Source: Desulfobacterales bacterium
Lineage (GTDB): Bacteria; Desulfobacterota; Desulfobacteria; Desulfobacterales; Desulfobacteraceae
Length of the DNA stretch: 7,290 nucleotides
Assembly: GCA_022361095.1 (NCBI GenBank)
Contig: JAKSBO010000759.1
Coordinates: forward strand, 1 to 7,290
Direction: 5' to 3'
Shown here: positions 5,838-7,290 of the stretch, in pieces
How the letters are laid out: each line of letters begins with the position of its first letter
Position numbering within the stretch: position 1 is the stretch's first letter
Program-made: the position numbers and the translations under genes
Notes under the pieces: model-generated
The model's input: only the letters and a program-made list of their open reading frames with translations
Databases searched by the model: none
What the model was told of the DNA's origin: nothing

Positions 5838-7265
5838 TTAAATGATCTGAAAATTACGATGCGGTAATGTCACGATAAAAAGACTTCCCTCCCCCTCACC
5901 AGGATGCACTGCAATTGAGCCTGCGTGCTGTTCTACAATGGTTTTGGCAAGACTTAACCCAAGCCCCGTACCCTGGGTTGTCCGGGAGGATTCCTCCCGG
6001 AAAAACCGTTCGAAAATTTTTTCACGGTTTGCCGGATCAATGCCGGGCCCGGAATCTTTCACCTGAACCTCCACCAGCTCTTTGCCGCAAGCGTGGAGCG
6101 TCAAATGGACATGGCCTTTTTCAGGGGTATATTTAATGGCATTGTCAATCAGATTGGAAAAAGCGCGCTGGAGCATACCGGCATCCCCCTGGATCCACAC
6201 CCCGGGGTCCACCTGCTGGGTAAAGGCAATCTGCTTGTCTTCGGCCAGGGGCACAAACAGGTCCCAGGCGTCTATGATCATGGCGCTTAGATCCACAGGT
6301 GCACACTCAAATTCAGCTTCTCCGGCTTCGGCCCGGGAGATGACCAGCATGGTATTGATCATGGCCAGCAGATGGTCGGTTTCCTCAATGGTGTTGGCCG
6401 CCATGGTCCGGTAAGACTCGATATCCTCTTCGGTTTCCTGGATCAAGGCCAGTTCCGCAAAGCCCCGTATCCGGGTCAGCGGACTTTTAAGATCATGGGC
6501 AATATTGTCGGACATCTCGCGCATACTTTTTACCAGGGCGGAAATCCGGTCCAGCATCCGGTTAAATGTCACAGCCAGAAGATCAAGCTCATCCCGGCTG
6601 CCGGATTCGGGGACCCGTTCGTTCAGATTGGAACCGGTTATGGTGCTTGCTGTTGCCCTGATGGCCGCAACACCATAAAGGGCCTCCCGGGATAAAAACA
6701 TGCCGGAAACCGCTGAAAATAAAATCACAAACCCCATGGAAATGGAAAATATTTTCTTAAACCCCGACAGAAACCGGGAATATGCATTCATGGCAAGACC
6801 GGTATGCAAAATAACGTTGGACGCCACAAAGGTATACATCATCCTGGCTTGGAGCTCCTGGCCTGCAATGTGAACCGTACTGAACACCGGCACCCGGGAT
6901 GTCATCAGGCGATCCACCATCTCCTTGTTTATCCGGACATTTTTCCAATAGGACATTGAAGAAGAGGCAAAAACCTCCCCCGTGGGATAGAGCAGCCTGA
7001 AAAAAATCTGCTTTTCCCCGGCTGCCTGGGCTTCAATCACGGCCAGATTCTGGGCGCCCACAATGCCGCCCCGGCTGATCACCGTACGAAAATACCCTGC
7101 CTTGTCTATGAGTTCCTGGTCCACCTGATTCATGATGGTCTGGGTGGCCAGAAAGTAGAACAGCCCGAATGCCACGCAGGATGAGATGGAAAAGATACCT
7201 GCATACCATACGGTCAGTCGAAAGGCGATGCTCCGGAAAAAACCGGTGTGCAGAAATCTAGGCAT
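5838..7265 (-). CDS. Sensor histidine kinase (HAMP, HisKA, HATPase_c)
   Basis: This 475-residue inner-membrane kinase senses something outside the cytoplasm and phosphorylates the neighbouring response regulator. Order: transmembrane helix 1 (about 17-40), periplasmic sensor region (about 41-171), helix 2 (about 172-191), HAMP linker (about 192-245), the dimerisation and phosphoacceptor helix with H257 in NIAHDLKSPLTRIRGF, and the ATPase domain. The latter shows the N box NLIDNAIKYT (N371, N375), the G1 box DSGPGID (D404), the F box ERFF and the G2 box GTGLGLSLA. All catalytic motifs are intact. The N-terminal pattern FRLTVWYAGIF and the overall length resemble the CusS/CopS metal-sensor group, but the periplasmic region has no cysteine or histidine cluster that would show metal binding, so the signal is unknown. 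Its ATG overlaps the regulator's stop by 8 bases, with AAAGG at 7276-7272 as ribosome site, so the two are translationally coupled. HtrA follows and may be a target. Confidence 0.92.
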   Translation of the reverse strand: MPRFLHTGFFRSIAFRLTVWYAGIFSISSCVAFGLFYFLATQTIMNQVDQELIDKAGYFRTVISRGGIVGAQNLAVIEAQAAGEKQIFFRLLYPTGEVFASSSMSYWKNVRINKEMVDRLMTSRVPVFSTVHIAGQELQARMMYTFVASNVILHTGLAMNAYSRFLSGFKKIFSISMGFVILFSAVSGMFLSREALYGVAAIRATASTITGSNLNERVPESGSRDELDLLAVTFNRMLDRISALVKSMREMSDNIAHDLKSPLTRIRGFAELALIQETEEDIESYRTMAANTIEETDHLLAMINTMLVISRAEAGEAEFECAPVDLSAMIIDAWDLFVPLAEDKQIAFTQQVDPGVWIQGDAGMLQRAFSNLIDNAIKYTPEKGHVHLTLHACGKELVEVQVKDSGPGIDPANREKIFERFFREESSRTTQGTGLGLSLAKTIVEQHAGSIAVHPGEGEGSLFIVTLPHRNFQII

Positions 7266-7290
7266 CGTCAGCCTTTAGTACATACCCGGC
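7258..7290 (-). CDS. C-terminal end of an OmpR-type response regulator (partial)
   Basis: Only the last ten codons and the stop are in the window; the peptide reads AGYVLKADDA. The GYVLK end is the closing wing strand of OmpR/PhoB winged-helix DNA-binding domains, whose usual signature is RGxGYxL. The TAG stop at 7260-7258 lies inside the kinase gene, an 8-base overlap typical of regulator-kinase pairs. The receiver domain is outside the window, so this rests on a short match plus context. Confidence 0.72.
   Translation of the reverse strand, partial: AGYVLKADDA

Noticed and set aside
6082..6695. Overlapping + strand open frames opposite the kinase gene
   Set aside because: They are shadows of the kinase coding sequence, which has intact H, N, G1, F and G2 motifs; the antisense peptides match nothing I know.

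Overview
This window looks like ordinary chromosomal DNA of an AT-leaning Gram-negative bacterium. The gene families and their style (PpiD-like chaperone, DegP/HtrA protease, PilZ protein, a possible sigma-54 promoter) would fit a sulfate-reducing deltaproteobacterium of the Desulfobacter type. That taxonomic placement is inference from overall character; there is no marker gene to prove it. I see no phage, transposon, CRISPR array or toxin-antitoxin genes.

Layout. On the + strand lie recX (78-548) and a small PilZ-domain gene (806-1222), the latter behind a sequence matching the -24/-12 pattern of a sigma-54 promoter. Converging on them from the - strand is a large membrane-anchored SurA/PpiD-type peptidyl-prolyl isomerase (3189-1285). 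Its promoter sits back to back with the + strand promoter of a complete tRNA-Ala(GGC) gene (3502-3577), which has its own terminator. A stretch of about 380 bases with no convincing gene follows. It holds several inverted repeats, an 11-base tandem duplication and a strong 13-bp hairpin.

The right half is one - strand gene series, read from the right edge leftwards: the last ten codons of an OmpR-type response regulator, overlapping by 8 bases a complete sensor histidine kinase (7265-5838), then a periplasmic DegP/HtrA protease (5748-4339), then a small glutaredoxin-like protein (4254-4003). A large hairpin lies directly against the ribosome binding site of the last gene.

How they may work together. 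The kinase/regulator pair next to a periplasmic protease resembles the known envelope-stress arrangement in which a two-component system controls HtrA. The PpiD-like chaperone on the other side of the tRNA serves the same compartment, so roughly 6 kb of the window concerns folding and quality control of exported proteins. I did not find a clearly new system. The most worthwhile items are the structured leader of the glutaredoxin gene, the possible sigma-54 control of the PilZ gene, and the unexplained hairpin-rich gap downstream of the tRNA.
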